A stretch of 20,675 nucleotides of DNA from Gemmatimonadales bacterium. Lineage in GTDB: Bacteria > Gemmatimonadota > Gemmatimonadetes > Gemmatimonadales > GWC2-71-9. The notes under the pieces are model-generated. The model saw nothing but the letters and a program-made list of their open reading frames with translations, made no database searches and was not told where the DNA came from. The stretch covers positions 1-20,675 of the forward strand of contig JACDDX010000004.1 of assembly GCA_013816685.1 (NCBI GenBank). Direction: 5' to 3'. Shown piece by piece: positions 1 to 7,889 of the stretch; position 1 is the stretch's first letter; every line of letters starts with the position of its first letter. The position numbers and the translations under genes were made by a program.

Positions 1-2
1 AC

Positions 3-845
3 CTCGATCTGCTGCCGGTGCCCGTCGGCGACCTGCTCCGGGCCAACCCCTTCGCCTTTCTCTACGGCAACATCGCCGCCGACTCCTCCATCGCGAAGCA
101 CTACGCCCCCCTCGGCCGCCATTGCCACTACTGGCATGTCGGCCAGGAGATCCACGATCTCGCCGACAGTGCATCGCTGCAGACCTTCGGCCTCGGGTAT
201 CTCTGTCACCTGTCGGCCGACACCGTCGCCCACAACTACTTCGTTCCGCGCCAGCTCATGCTGACGCGCAGCACCGCCGCGGTCGGCCACAGCTACTGGG
301 AGACACGCGTCGAGGCGCACCTGGGCGACGCGTACTCGCGGACCGCCAAGGAGCTGATCCGGAAACATCACGCGGAGGCCGATGCGCATCTCGACCGGAT
401 CATCGCGCCGACGATCTTCAGCGTCCGCACCAACCGCCGGCTGTTCCGCGGCATGGTGCGCCTGACCGACAGCCCGAGCTGGCAGCGGGCGTCGCAGGTG
501 GCGCGAGAGCACAGCCGCTGGCGCCTCGACGACGCCGACGTCGAGCACCACCTGGGCCTCTCGTTCGATTACATGGTCGGAATGCTGGGCGGAAGCGAGC
601 CGAGCCCCCGGAGCCTGGACCCGTCGGGCGCGCAGGCGCTCAAGAGCGCCAAGCAGGTGCGCCGCGAGGTGCTCCGAGAGGCCGGCCGGAGAAACCTTGA
701 GACCTTGCGCGTCGCCGCACGGAACCGCTTCGGTCTTCCGCCCGATCCGCTGGTGTTCTGGCCCCGGCTCACCACCCGGCTCCCGTGGCACGCCCCCGAC
801 CGGTCGGCCCTCGCACTGCGCCTGTCGGCGCACGGCGAGCGCTGA
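3..845 (+). CDS. Zinc-dependent phospholipase C-like protein (5' truncated)
   Basis: The reading frame is open from the window edge, so the true start lies upstream; a GTG at 18 is only an internal candidate. About 280 residues are visible. Just after the edge is a stretch typical of the zinc-dependent phospholipase C family (PF00882-like): FLYGNIAADSSIAKHYAP, then RHCHYWHVGQEIHD, then LGYLCHLSADTVAHNYFVPR. The closely spaced His and Asp residues in these motifs are the likely zinc ligands. The C-terminal half is helical, basic and poorly conserved. Many bacterial members are of unknown substrate, so lipase activity is inferred from the family only. The stop codon overlaps the start region of the cupin gene that follows, suggesting co-transcription. 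Confidence in the family is fair; confidence in the biochemical role is low. Confidence 0.7.
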   Translation, partial: LDLLPVPVGDLLRANPFAFLYGNIAADSSIAKHYAPLGRHCHYWHVGQEIHDLADSASLQTFGLGYLCHLSADTVAHNYFVPRQLMLTRSTAAVGHSYWETRVEAHLGDAYSRTAKELIRKHHAEADAHLDRIIAPTIFSVRTNRRLFRGMVRLTDSPSWQRASQVAREHSRWRLDDADVEHHLGLSFDYMVGMLGGSEPSPRSLDPSGAQALKSAKQVRREVLREAGRRNLETLRVAARNRFGLPPDPLVFWPRLTTRLPWHAPDRSALALRLSAHGER

Positions 846-1312
846 CCGATCCCGATCTGGCACCGCTCGATGCCGACGCGGTGGCCGCGCGGCTCGGGCT
901 GGTCGCCCACCCGGAAGGCGGACGCTATCGCGAATGCTTCCGCAGTGCGTTGCGCGTGCGCGGCGACGACGGCCGTGAGCGCAGCGCCTCGACTGCCATC
1001 TACTACCTGCTTGCGCCCGGCCAACGCAGCGCCTGGCATCGGGTACGCGCGGACGAGGTGTGGCATCACTATGCCGGCGGGTCGCTACGGCTGTATCGGT
1101 TGGGCATGGGGCCGGCGAAGCTGGGGTGGGACTGTCCGCAGGCCGTCGTGCCGGCGGACGTCTGGCAGGCGGCCGAGCCGGAGACCAGCGCGGTGCTGGT
1201 CGGCTGTACAGTGGCGCCCGGATTCGAGTTCGAGGACTTCGAGCTGGCCGACCCCGCCACGCTTTCGGCGGCATTCCCGGCCGAGGCGGCGCTGATCGCG
1301 CGGCTGTCGTAG
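785..1312 (+). CDS. DUF985 / cupin_5 family protein
   Basis: A small cupin of the DUF985 (Cupin_5, PF06172) type. It shows the family's opening HPEGGRYRE (about residues 42-50 from the GTG at 785), a STAIYYLL strand, and a central block WHRVRADEVWHHYAGG carrying the clustered histidines (H85, H94, H95). Family length is about 150-170 residues and this reading gives 175. The start is uncertain. The GTG at 785 lies 60 nt inside the preceding gene and adds about 20 non-conserved residues. A CTG at 842 would overlap the upstream TGA as CTGA, and a GTG at 881 would be too short at the N-terminus. No strong ribosome-binding site decides it. The function of the family is not established; a sugar-binding or isomerase-like role is only a guess. 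The gene converges on gatB with an 8-nt gap. Confidence 0.8.
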   Translation: MARPRPVGPRTAPVGARRALTDPDLAPLDADAVAARLGLVAHPEGGRYRECFRSALRVRGDDGRERSASTAIYYLLAPGQRSAWHRVRADEVWHHYAGGSLRLYRLGMGPAKLGWDCPQAVVPADVWQAAEPETSAVLVGCTVAPGFEFEDFELADPATLSAAFPAEAALIARLS

Positions 1313-1320
1313 CGGGTCCG

Positions 1321-2742
1321 CTAGCGTAGTCTATCGGCGAGTACCGGCTGGACGCCCTTGGGATCCGCCTTGCCTTTGCTCCGCTTCATCACCTGTCCCA
1401 CGAAAAAGCCCATGAGCTTGCTCTCGCCAGCGCGATAGCGTCCCACCTCATTGGGGTGTGATCGCAGCACTTCGTCCACCCACCCGACCAGTGCGCCCTC
1501 CTCACTCACCTGCACCAGACCCAGCCGCTCGGCGACGGCTCGAGGGGTCTCGTCGGCCGCCCGGCCGAGCTCGGCGTACACCCGTTTGGCCGCCCGATGG
1601 CTGAGGACGCCCTCGCGCACCAGATTGACCAGCGCCGCGAGCCGTGATGGCTCGACTGAGAAGCCGCCGGTTTGGTTGAAGGACGTCATCACGTCACCGA
1701 TGACCCAGTTGGCCGCGGTCTTGGGCTCCACGCCGGCGGCCACCACCGACTCGAAGTAGCCGGCCAGCGCGGGCTCGCTGGTCAACACGCTGGCATCGTA
1801 CGCCGACAGGGCGAAGGCACCGATGAGCCGGGTGCGGCGCGCCTCCGGAAGCTCGGGCAGTGCTGCGCGCTGCTCGCTCACGAATGTCGGATGCAGCACC
1901 AGCGGCGGCAGATCGGGATCGGGGAAGTAGCGGTAGTCGTGGCTCTCTTCCTTCGATCGGATCGGCTTCACCTGGCCGGTGCCGGCGTTGAAGAGCAGCG
2001 TCACCTGCGTTACCCGCGCCCCCGATTCCAGCAGCGCCTGCTGGCGAAGCTGCTCCGCCTCGAGTGCCCGCTCCACGTTGGCGAAGGAATTGACGTTCTT
2101 CACCTCAGTCTTGGTGCCGAGGCGCGGGTCGCCCGGGCGGCGGATGGAAACATTGGCGTCGACTCGCAGACTTCCCTGCTCCATGCTGCAGTCGCTGACG
2201 CCGGCGAAGATCAGGATCTGGCGCAGCGTCTGGAGATAGGCGCGCGCCTCCGCCGCCGAGCGCAGGTCGGGCTCGCTGACGATTTCGGCGAGCGGCGTTC
2301 CAGCCCGGTTGAGATCGATCGCGGTCCGGTCAGGAACCCGGTCGTGGAGCAGCTTGCCCGCGTCCTCCTCCAGGTGCAGCCGGGTGATGCCGACCCTGCC
2401 GCGGCCACGAGTGGGGGACTCAAACTCGACTGCGCCGCCGGTCGCGAGCGGGCGATCGTACTGCGAGATCTGGTAGCCCTTGGGCAGATCGGGATAGAAA
2501 TAGTTCTTCCGCGCGAACACGCTGGTCTCGTGCACCGTGCACCCGAGCGCGAGTGCCGCGCGCACGCCGAGGCGTACTGCCTCCGCGTTCGGCACCGGCA
2601 GCGCGCCCGGGAGGCCGAGGCAGACGGGGCAGACGTTCGTATTGGGTGGGTCGCCGAAGGTGGTCCGGTCGGCGCAGAACATCTTGGTGCGGGTCCGCAA
2701 CTGGACGTGCACCTCGAGCCCGATCACCGTCTCCCAGCTCAC
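1321..2742 (-). CDS. gatB: Asp-tRNA(Asn)/Glu-tRNA(Gln) amidotransferase subunit B
   Basis: The kinase/tRNA-binding subunit of the cytoplasmic GatCAB complex. It phosphorylates the mischarged Glu-tRNA(Gln) or Asp-tRNA(Asn), which is then amidated with ammonia delivered from GatA. At 473 residues it has the usual length. It begins MSWETVIGLEVHVQL and carries CPVCLGLPGALPVPN (zinc-type cysteines C38 and C41, with C23 upstream), YQISQYDRPLATGG, RLHLEEDAGKL, DLNRAGTPLAEIVSEPD and MEQGSLRVDANVSIR, all GatB signatures. The last third is the helical GatB/YqeY-type tail that contacts tRNA. Its ATG overlaps the gatA stop by 4 nt (ATGA), so translation is probably coupled to gatA. It is the last gene of the leftward operon. 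Presence of GatCAB implies the organism makes Gln-tRNA and/or Asn-tRNA by transamidation. Confidence 0.97.
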   Translation of the reverse strand: MSWETVIGLEVHVQLRTRTKMFCADRTTFGDPPNTNVCPVCLGLPGALPVPNAEAVRLGVRAALALGCTVHETSVFARKNYFYPDLPKGYQISQYDRPLATGGAVEFESPTRGRGRVGITRLHLEEDAGKLLHDRVPDRTAIDLNRAGTPLAEIVSEPDLRSAAEARAYLQTLRQILIFAGVSDCSMEQGSLRVDANVSIRRPGDPRLGTKTEVKNVNSFANVERALEAEQLRQQALLESGARVTQVTLLFNAGTGQVKPIRSKEESHDYRYFPDPDLPPLVLHPTFVSEQRAALPELPEARRTRLIGAFALSAYDASVLTSEPALAGYFESVVAAGVEPKTAANWVIGDVMTSFNQTGGFSVEPSRLAALVNLVREGVLSHRAAKRVYAELGRAADETPRAVAERLGLVQVSEEGALVGWVDEVLRSHPNEVGRYRAGESKLMGFFVGQVMKRSKGKADPKGVQPVLADRLR

Positions 2743-4142
2743 CGGCGCACCTCAGCGCCGCCGGCAATCGCACCTTCCACCACGCCAGCCACCGCGATCA
2801 GCCGCTCGTCGCGATGGAGTGGCGCGATGAGCTGCGCACCGACCGGCAGCCCGTCAGAGCGGCCGGCCGGAATGCTGATGGCCGGCAGGCCCGCGAGGCT
2901 CACCGCCGTGGTGAAGATGTCGGCGAGATACATCGTGACCGGATCGTCGGTCTTTTCTCCGGCGCGAAAAGCCGGCGTCGGTGTCGTGGGCGTGAGCAGC
3001 AGGTCCACACCATCGCAGAAGACGCGCTCGAAATCACCCGCGATGAGGGCGCGCACCTGCTGTGCCTTCCGGTAGTACGCCTCATAGTAGCCGGCGCTCA
3101 GGACGTACGTCCCTACCAGGATGCGCCGCCGGACTTCGGGACCGAAGCCGCTGCCCCGGGTCGCCCGGTAGAGGGCGCGGATGTCACCCTCGGGGCCGAT
3201 GCGCCGCTGCCCGTACCGCACGCCGTCGTACCTCGCGAGATTGGCCGCGGCTTCCGCCGGGTTCACGATGTAATAGGTGGGCACCGCGTATTTCGAGTGC
3301 GGCAGCGAAACCTCGCGCACCCGAGCGCCAAGCGCCTTGACGGCCTCGATCGTCTCCCGGAGCGCGGCGGCCACGCCCGGATGCAGGTCGGCCGGGAAGT
3401 ATTCCGCCGGCAATCCGATCGTCAGGCCGGCGAGATCGGCCATCGACTCTACCGCAATGGGTGGGCGGTCGACGGTCGTCGCGTCGCGTGGGTCGGGGCC
3501 GCTGATGGCACTCAGTGTTTCCCCGGCGTCGCGCACGGTGCGGCCGAAGGTGGAGATGCAGTCGAGCGACGAGCCGAACGCCACCAGCCCGAAGCGGCTC
3601 ACCCGGCCATAGCTCGGCTTGAGGCCGACGACGCCGCAGAAGCTGGCCGGCTGGCGCACCGAGCCGCCGGTCTCCGACCCCAGCGCGATCGGCACCACGC
3701 CCGCGGCCACGAGCGCCGCGGAGCCGCCCGAGCTCCCGCCCGGCACCCGTTCCGGATCGAGCGGATGCCGCACCCGGCCGTACGCCGAATGCTCGGTCGA
3801 GGAGCCCATCGCGAACTCGTCGAGGTTCGACTTCGCGGCGATGAGGGCGCCCGCGGCCCGCAGCCGGTCGATGGCCGTGGCGCTATAGGGCGAGCAATAG
3901 CCCTCGAGAATCTTCGACCCGCAGGTCGTCGGCTGCTCGGCGGTGACGATGTTGTCCTTGATCGCCACCGGCACGCCGCGGAGCGGCCCGCCGGCGCGGG
4001 ACTGCTCGACGCGTGACGCCTCTGCGTCGAGCAGCGCCTGGTCCCAGTGCAGCACCGCGTTCAGCCCATCGCGCTCGGCGCGTGTCAGGCGCGCGCCGGT
4101 GTCCCGTGCGACGCCCTGCAGATCCAGGGCCGAGGCGGTCAA
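2739..4142 (-). CDS. gatA: Asp-tRNA(Asn)/Glu-tRNA(Gln) amidotransferase subunit A
   Basis: The glutaminase subunit of GatCAB and a member of the amidase-signature family. It hydrolyses glutamine and channels ammonia to GatB. The Ser-cisSer-Lys triad is intact: Lys62 in VAIKDNI, cis-Ser137 in PGGSSGGSAA and nucleophile Ser161 in GSETGGSVRQPA. The spacings (75 and 24 residues) match those of the Staphylococcus aureus enzyme (Lys79, Ser154, Ser178), as I recall that structure. At 467 residues it is slightly shorter than the usual 480-490, with the shortening at the N-terminal end. The ATG at 4142 overlaps the gatC stop by 4 nt, and its own stop overlaps the gatB start by 4 nt. That arrangement suits equimolar production of the three subunits. 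Confidence 0.97.
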   Translation of the reverse strand: MTASALDLQGVARDTGARLTRAERDGLNAVLHWDQALLDAEASRVEQSRAGGPLRGVPVAIKDNIVTAEQPTTCGSKILEGYCSPYSATAIDRLRAAGALIAAKSNLDEFAMGSSTEHSAYGRVRHPLDPERVPGGSSGGSAALVAAGVVPIALGSETGGSVRQPASFCGVVGLKPSYGRVSRFGLVAFGSSLDCISTFGRTVRDAGETLSAISGPDPRDATTVDRPPIAVESMADLAGLTIGLPAEYFPADLHPGVAAALRETIEAVKALGARVREVSLPHSKYAVPTYYIVNPAEAAANLARYDGVRYGQRRIGPEGDIRALYRATRGSGFGPEVRRRILVGTYVLSAGYYEAYYRKAQQVRALIAGDFERVFCDGVDLLLTPTTPTPAFRAGEKTDDPVTMYLADIFTTAVSLAGLPAISIPAGRSDGLPVGAQLIAPLHRDERLIAVAGVVEGAIAGGAEVRR

Positions 4143-4438
4143 TGATCCTCCATGGCTCCGTGGCGCGGCACCAGGAAGAAGCCGTCCGCGAATTCGGGCG
4201 CCATTGCCGCCGGTGGACGCGCGAGCGGCACTGCGTCCTCGACATCCTCGCGCAGCGTCACCGAGGCCGGCCCGGCGACGTAGACGTCGGGTCCTCCGGC
4301 CGGCCGCACCTCATCGAGCCGGGCAACGTAGTCCAGGATGTGATTGAACTGCTCGACCAGGCGCTCGACCTCCCCATCGGGCACCGCCAGCTCCGCCAGG
4401 CGTGCCACGTGGAGCACCTCATCCCGTCCGAGACTCAT
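4139..4438 (-). CDS. gatC: Asp-tRNA(Asn)/Glu-tRNA(Gln) amidotransferase subunit C
   Basis: The small wrapping subunit that clamps GatA to GatB. It has 99 residues, the normal size. The N-terminus, MSLGRDEVLHVARLAELAV, matches the family pattern in which a short helix with VxHVAxLAxL opens the protein. It continues with a helical stretch ending FNHILDYVARLDEV and an extended C-terminal region with LREDV. The ATG at 4438 overlaps the pcrA stop by 4 nt and its stop overlaps the gatA start by 4 nt. The order gatC-gatA-gatB is the standard one in bacteria that keep the three genes together. Assignment rests on sequence and on position. Confidence 0.95.
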   Translation of the reverse strand: MSLGRDEVLHVARLAELAVPDGEVERLVEQFNHILDYVARLDEVRPAGGPDVYVAGPASVTLREDVEDAVPLARPPAAMAPEFADGFFLVPRHGAMEDH

Positions 4439-6729
4439 GCGCCCTCGATTTCGCGCTCGAGTCCGGCGTACGCCACGAGAAGCTGCTTCACGCCGACCTC
4501 CGCGTCGTCGAAGTTGACCTGCACCTTAGTATCGCGTCCCGCGCCCGTGAGTCCCTGAATGGTGCCGGTCCCGAAACGCCGGTGCCGCACCCGTTCACCT
4601 TTGACGAACCGGGGGCTGTCCTGCGAGGCCTCGGCCTCGGGCGGGGGCTGCGCCGCGCGGAGGGCGGCCCGGCTGCCCATCCGGCTGGCCGATGCCATGT
4701 CGCGCGCGCTGAGCCCGTTGGCCCCGCGCCGACCGGCTGTCGATGACCAATCCGGGGCCCATAGCGAGCTCGTGCGCCGCTCCTCGACGATGGCCGCCGG
4801 CAGTGCCGCAAGAAACTTCGACGGAATGCCGGGCCGAAGCTCCCCACCCCGGCGCCGCGCCCGGGCCCAGGTGATGTAGAGCTTGTCCTTCGCCCGGGTG
4901 AGTCCGACGTAGCAGAGTCGCCGCTCCTCCTCCAGCCCGTCCGGCTGCTCCTCGGCTCGGGCCAGCGGAAAGAGCCCGTGCTCCAGCCCGGTGAGCACCA
5001 CCACCGACCACTCCAGCCCTTTGGCCGTATGCAGCGTCATCAGCGTGACGCCTTCCTCCCGGCCGGTAACGCTGTCGGTCGACGACAGCAACGCCGCCTC
5101 GGCCAGGAAGCGCTCCAGCGGCGTGCCGCCGTCCTCGCCGTCGGCAGGCACCACTTCGGACCACTCGGCGGCGCCCGCGACCAGCTCGCGCACATTCTCC
5201 CAGCGATCGGCGCCTTCCGGGCCCTCGGCGTGAAGACAGGCCTCGTAGTCGATACCGCGGATCACCTGCTCCAGCACCTCCACCGGGGCGAGCCGCCCGG
5301 CCGCCCCCGCCAGCCGTTCGATGAACTGCGCGAATTTCTGAAAGGCATCGCGCACGTTGGGCCGGAGATCGGTGAGCCCCTCGGCCTGCGCGGCCGACGC
5401 CAGCAGCGGCTTGTGCCAGCCGGCGGCGGCGCGAATCAATCCTGCGACGCTGGTCTCGCCGAGTCCCCGGCGCGGCACGCCGACCGCGCGAAGGAACGCT
5501 TCGTCGTCCGACGGATTCGCGATCAGCCGCAGATAGGCCAGCAGGTCTTTCACCTCGCGCCGGTCGTAGAAGCTCGTCGCCCCGACCAGACGGTACGGCA
5601 CACCGGCGCGGCGGAACGCCTCTTCCAGGGCACGCGACTGGGCGTTGGTTCGGTAGAGCACTGCCATGTCCTGGAAGCCCCAGTCGCCCGCTTCGCTGCG
5701 GCGCTGCAGCTCGCGCACCACCCACTCGGCCTCATCGCGCTCGTCCGCGGCGGCGAGGAGGGTAATCTGCTCACCGCCCAGTCGGCGGGTGACCAGCGTC
5801 TTGCCGATGCGGCCGCTGTTCTCCGTGATCACACCGTTGGCGGCGTCGAGCACGGTCTGAGTGGACCGGTAGTTCTCTTCCAGTCGCACCATCCGGGCGC
5901 CGTCGAAGTCGCGCAGGAACTCCTGCATGTTGCGCACGTCGGCCCCGCGCCACCCGTAGATGCTCTGATCGTCGTCACCGACCGCGAACACGTGGCCGTG
6001 CGCGCCGAGGTAGCGGATGAGCGCGTACTGCGCGCGGTTGGTATCCTGGAACTCATCGACGAGAACGAAGCGAAATCGCTCCTGATAGGCGCGAAGCCGA
6101 TCCGGGTGCTCGCGGAACAGGCTCAGCGGATGCAACAGCAGGTCGTCGAAGTCCATCGCGTTCGCCGCCCGGAGCGCCGGACCCAGGGCGCTGTACACGT
6201 CGGCCGAGACCTGCGCCAGCCGATCGAACGGCGAGCTGCCGATCAGCTCGGCGGGCGGCGTCATCCGGTTCTTGGCCGCCGAGATGATGGACGTGACCGC
6301 GCGGGGCGGGAACAGCTTGGTGGAATGGCCCCGTTGGTCGAGGAGGCGTTTGACCAGGCTGAGCCGGTCGTCTTCGTCGTAGATCGTAAATTGCCGGGTG
6401 AATCCCAGCAGCTCAGCCTCGCGACGCAGCAGTCGGGCCGAGAGTGAGTGAAAGGTCCCGATCCACAGACCAGTCGGATCGCGCTGGAGCAGCCGGCCGA
6501 TCCGCGCCTTCATCTCGCCCGCCGCCTTGTTGGTGAAGGTCACGGCGAAGATCCGCTCGGGCGGGACGCCATGACGATCGATCAGCGCGGCGATCCGGGC
6601 CGTCAGGACGCGCGTCTTCCCCGAGCCCGCGCCCGCCAGCACGAGCATCGGCCCGTGGACGTGCTCGGCCGCCTCGAGCTGCGCGGGGTTCATCGCATGC
6701 ATCAGCGTCTCGCCGGGCGCGCCGATCAT
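4435..6729 (-). CDS. pcrA: ATP-dependent DNA helicase PcrA/UvrD (SF1A, 3'-5')
   Basis: A superfamily 1A helicase of 764 residues, acting in nucleotide-excision repair, mismatch repair or removal of blocked replication and recombination intermediates. Motifs in order: Q-motif region NPAQLEAAEHV; Walker A GAGSGKT (residues 33-39); Walker B/DExx LVDEFQDTN; motif III DDQSIYGWRGAD; motif IV ENYRSTQTVLDAAN; motif V TLHTAKGLEW; motif VI EERRLCYVGLTRAKDKL. The last 50 residues (KGERVRHRRFGTGTIQG and following) form the Tudor-like RNA-polymerase-binding tail known in PcrA. The ATG at 6729 forms an ATGA overlap with the kinase stop. An internal ATG at 6693 (MNPAQLEAAE) matches the usual family start, so the first 12 residues may be extra. 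PcrA and UvrD cannot be told apart from this sequence alone. Confidence 0.95.
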   Translation of the reverse strand: MIGAPGETLMHAMNPAQLEAAEHVHGPMLVLAGAGSGKTRVLTARIAALIDRHGVPPERIFAVTFTNKAAGEMKARIGRLLQRDPTGLWIGTFHSLSARLLRREAELLGFTRQFTIYDEDDRLSLVKRLLDQRGHSTKLFPPRAVTSIISAAKNRMTPPAELIGSSPFDRLAQVSADVYSALGPALRAANAMDFDDLLLHPLSLFREHPDRLRAYQERFRFVLVDEFQDTNRAQYALIRYLGAHGHVFAVGDDDQSIYGWRGADVRNMQEFLRDFDGARMVRLEENYRSTQTVLDAANGVITENSGRIGKTLVTRRLGGEQITLLAAADERDEAEWVVRELQRRSEAGDWGFQDMAVLYRTNAQSRALEEAFRRAGVPYRLVGATSFYDRREVKDLLAYLRLIANPSDDEAFLRAVGVPRRGLGETSVAGLIRAAAGWHKPLLASAAQAEGLTDLRPNVRDAFQKFAQFIERLAGAAGRLAPVEVLEQVIRGIDYEACLHAEGPEGADRWENVRELVAGAAEWSEVVPADGEDGGTPLERFLAEAALLSSTDSVTGREEGVTLMTLHTAKGLEWSVVVLTGLEHGLFPLARAEEQPDGLEEERRLCYVGLTRAKDKLYITWARARRRGGELRPGIPSKFLAALPAAIVEERRTSSLWAPDWSSTAGRRGANGLSARDMASASRMGSRAALRAAQPPPEAEASQDSPRFVKGERVRHRRFGTGTIQGLTGAGRDTKVQVNFDDAEVGVKQLLVAYAGLEREIEGA

Positions 6730-7889
6730 GGGGCCGCCTCGGCCAGCGGAATTCGGATCACGAAACAGCTTCCCTTCTCGGATGGCTCCAGCAGCAGCTC
6801 GCCCTTATGGGCGTCCTCGACGACACGCCGGGAGAGCGCGAGGCCGATTCCCCAGCCGCCGCGCTTGGTGGTGATGCCCGGCTGAAAGAGCGTGCGGCGG
6901 ATCTCGCGCGGCACACCCGGTCCGTCGTCGATGACACGAATGGCGCCGCGTCCTTCCTCGGCGCCGACCCGCAGAATAATCGTCCCGCTACGTCCCTGCA
7001 GGGCGTCGATCGCGTTCTTCACCATCGCTTCCAGCGCCCATTCGAGCAGCACCGGATCGCCGACGACGGTCGGCCCCGCGCCGGGCGCCTCCACCCGCAT
7101 TTGGATCGGATTGGCGCGCTTGGGAAGTCGAGGACGGAAGTAACCGGCAACCCGGTCGGCCATGGCGCCGAGTCCCACCGGCTCGCGTTTGGCCGGGTTC
7201 CCGATCCGTTCGAAGCGGCGGGCGACCCGTTCGAGCCGTTCGGCGTCGGCGGCGAGGTGATCCGCCAGCCCGGGCGGCGGCGTGGGCCGGCTCCGGACCC
7301 GCTCGATCCAGCCCTGCAGACTGGTGAGCGGCGTGCCCATCTGGTGGGCGGCCTCGCGCGCCATCGCCACCCAGAGCCGGTCCCGCTGCGCCGACATGGC
7401 GCTCCGGTAGGCGAAGAAGGCCACGCCTACCATCACCGCGATCGTGAGCCCCTGCAGCACGGCGAGCAGCGTCAGGTTTCGCTGTGCCGGAAGCGGCCCG
7501 TAGTGTACGGTCCCGATCGCCTCGTCGACGATCGGCGGATTCTGCCGGTCCAGCCGCTCGACGTACGCCGCGATGCGCGGATCGTCCAGCTCCGCGGTAA
7601 ACGGCAGATTCGCCGCCGCGGTCACCTTCCCGGTCTGATCGGTGACGACCAGCGGCAGTCCCAGGGCCCGCACCTGCTCGCCCAGCCGCAGCAGCGCCTC
7701 GGCTTCGGCGCCTTCGCTCGCGTCATTGAGTCCACCGAACACGCCCGAGTAGAGCCGGCTGGTGGCGGTCGCGTCGGCTTTGAAATGGCGGAGGACCAGC
7801 AGCCCGGAGCCGAGACTGAGCCCGGCCAGCAATGCAACGAGGGAGACGACCAGCGTGGGAGCGAAACGCTGGAGTCCGTCCTTAACCAC
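6726..7889 (-). CDS. Orphan membrane sensor histidine kinase
   Basis: A 387-residue kinase. A transmembrane helix lies at about residues 13-33 and a small extracytoplasmic sensor region at about 35-137. A second helix lies at about 139-162. The cytoplasmic catalytic core follows directly, with no recognisable HAMP domain. The H-box is AREAAHQMGTPLTSLQGW with phospho-acceptor His182. The N-box is EWALEAMVKNAIDAL (Asn292), the G1 box is DDGPGVP (about 321-327) and the G2 box is GGWGIGLALS (about 344-353). The GTG start at 7889 overlaps the serS stop by 8 nt, and its own stop overlaps the pcrA start by 4 nt. No response regulator lies in the window, so its partner must be elsewhere. A two-component kinase sandwiched between seryl-tRNA synthetase and a repair helicase is odd; the input signal is unknown. 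Confidence 0.92.
   Translation of the reverse strand: MVKDGLQRFAPTLVVSLVALLAGLSLGSGLLVLRHFKADATATSRLYSGVFGGLNDASEGAEAEALLRLGEQVRALGLPLVVTDQTGKVTAAANLPFTAELDDPRIAAYVERLDRQNPPIVDEAIGTVHYGPLPAQRNLTLLAVLQGLTIAVMVGVAFFAYRSAMSAQRDRLWVAMAREAAHQMGTPLTSLQGWIERVRSRPTPPPGLADHLAADAERLERVARRFERIGNPAKREPVGLGAMADRVAGYFRPRLPKRANPIQMRVEAPGAGPTVVGDPVLLEWALEAMVKNAIDALQGRSGTIILRVGAEEGRGAIRVIDDGPGVPREIRRTLFQPGITTKRGGWGIGLALSRRVVEDAHKGELLLEPSEKGSCFVIRIPLAEAAP

Noticed and set aside
1311..1322. Short inverted repeat AGCGG-GT-CCGCT at the cupin/gatB convergence
   Set aside because: The loop is only 2 nt and the stem 5 bp, too small for a credible terminator; it mostly overlaps the stop codons.
1672..3075. Long plus-strand open frame of over 460 codons opposite gatB/gatA
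   Set aside because: It is antisense to two fully convincing genes, has no recognisable motif and its Arg/Ala/Gly-rich composition is that of a high-GC shadow frame.
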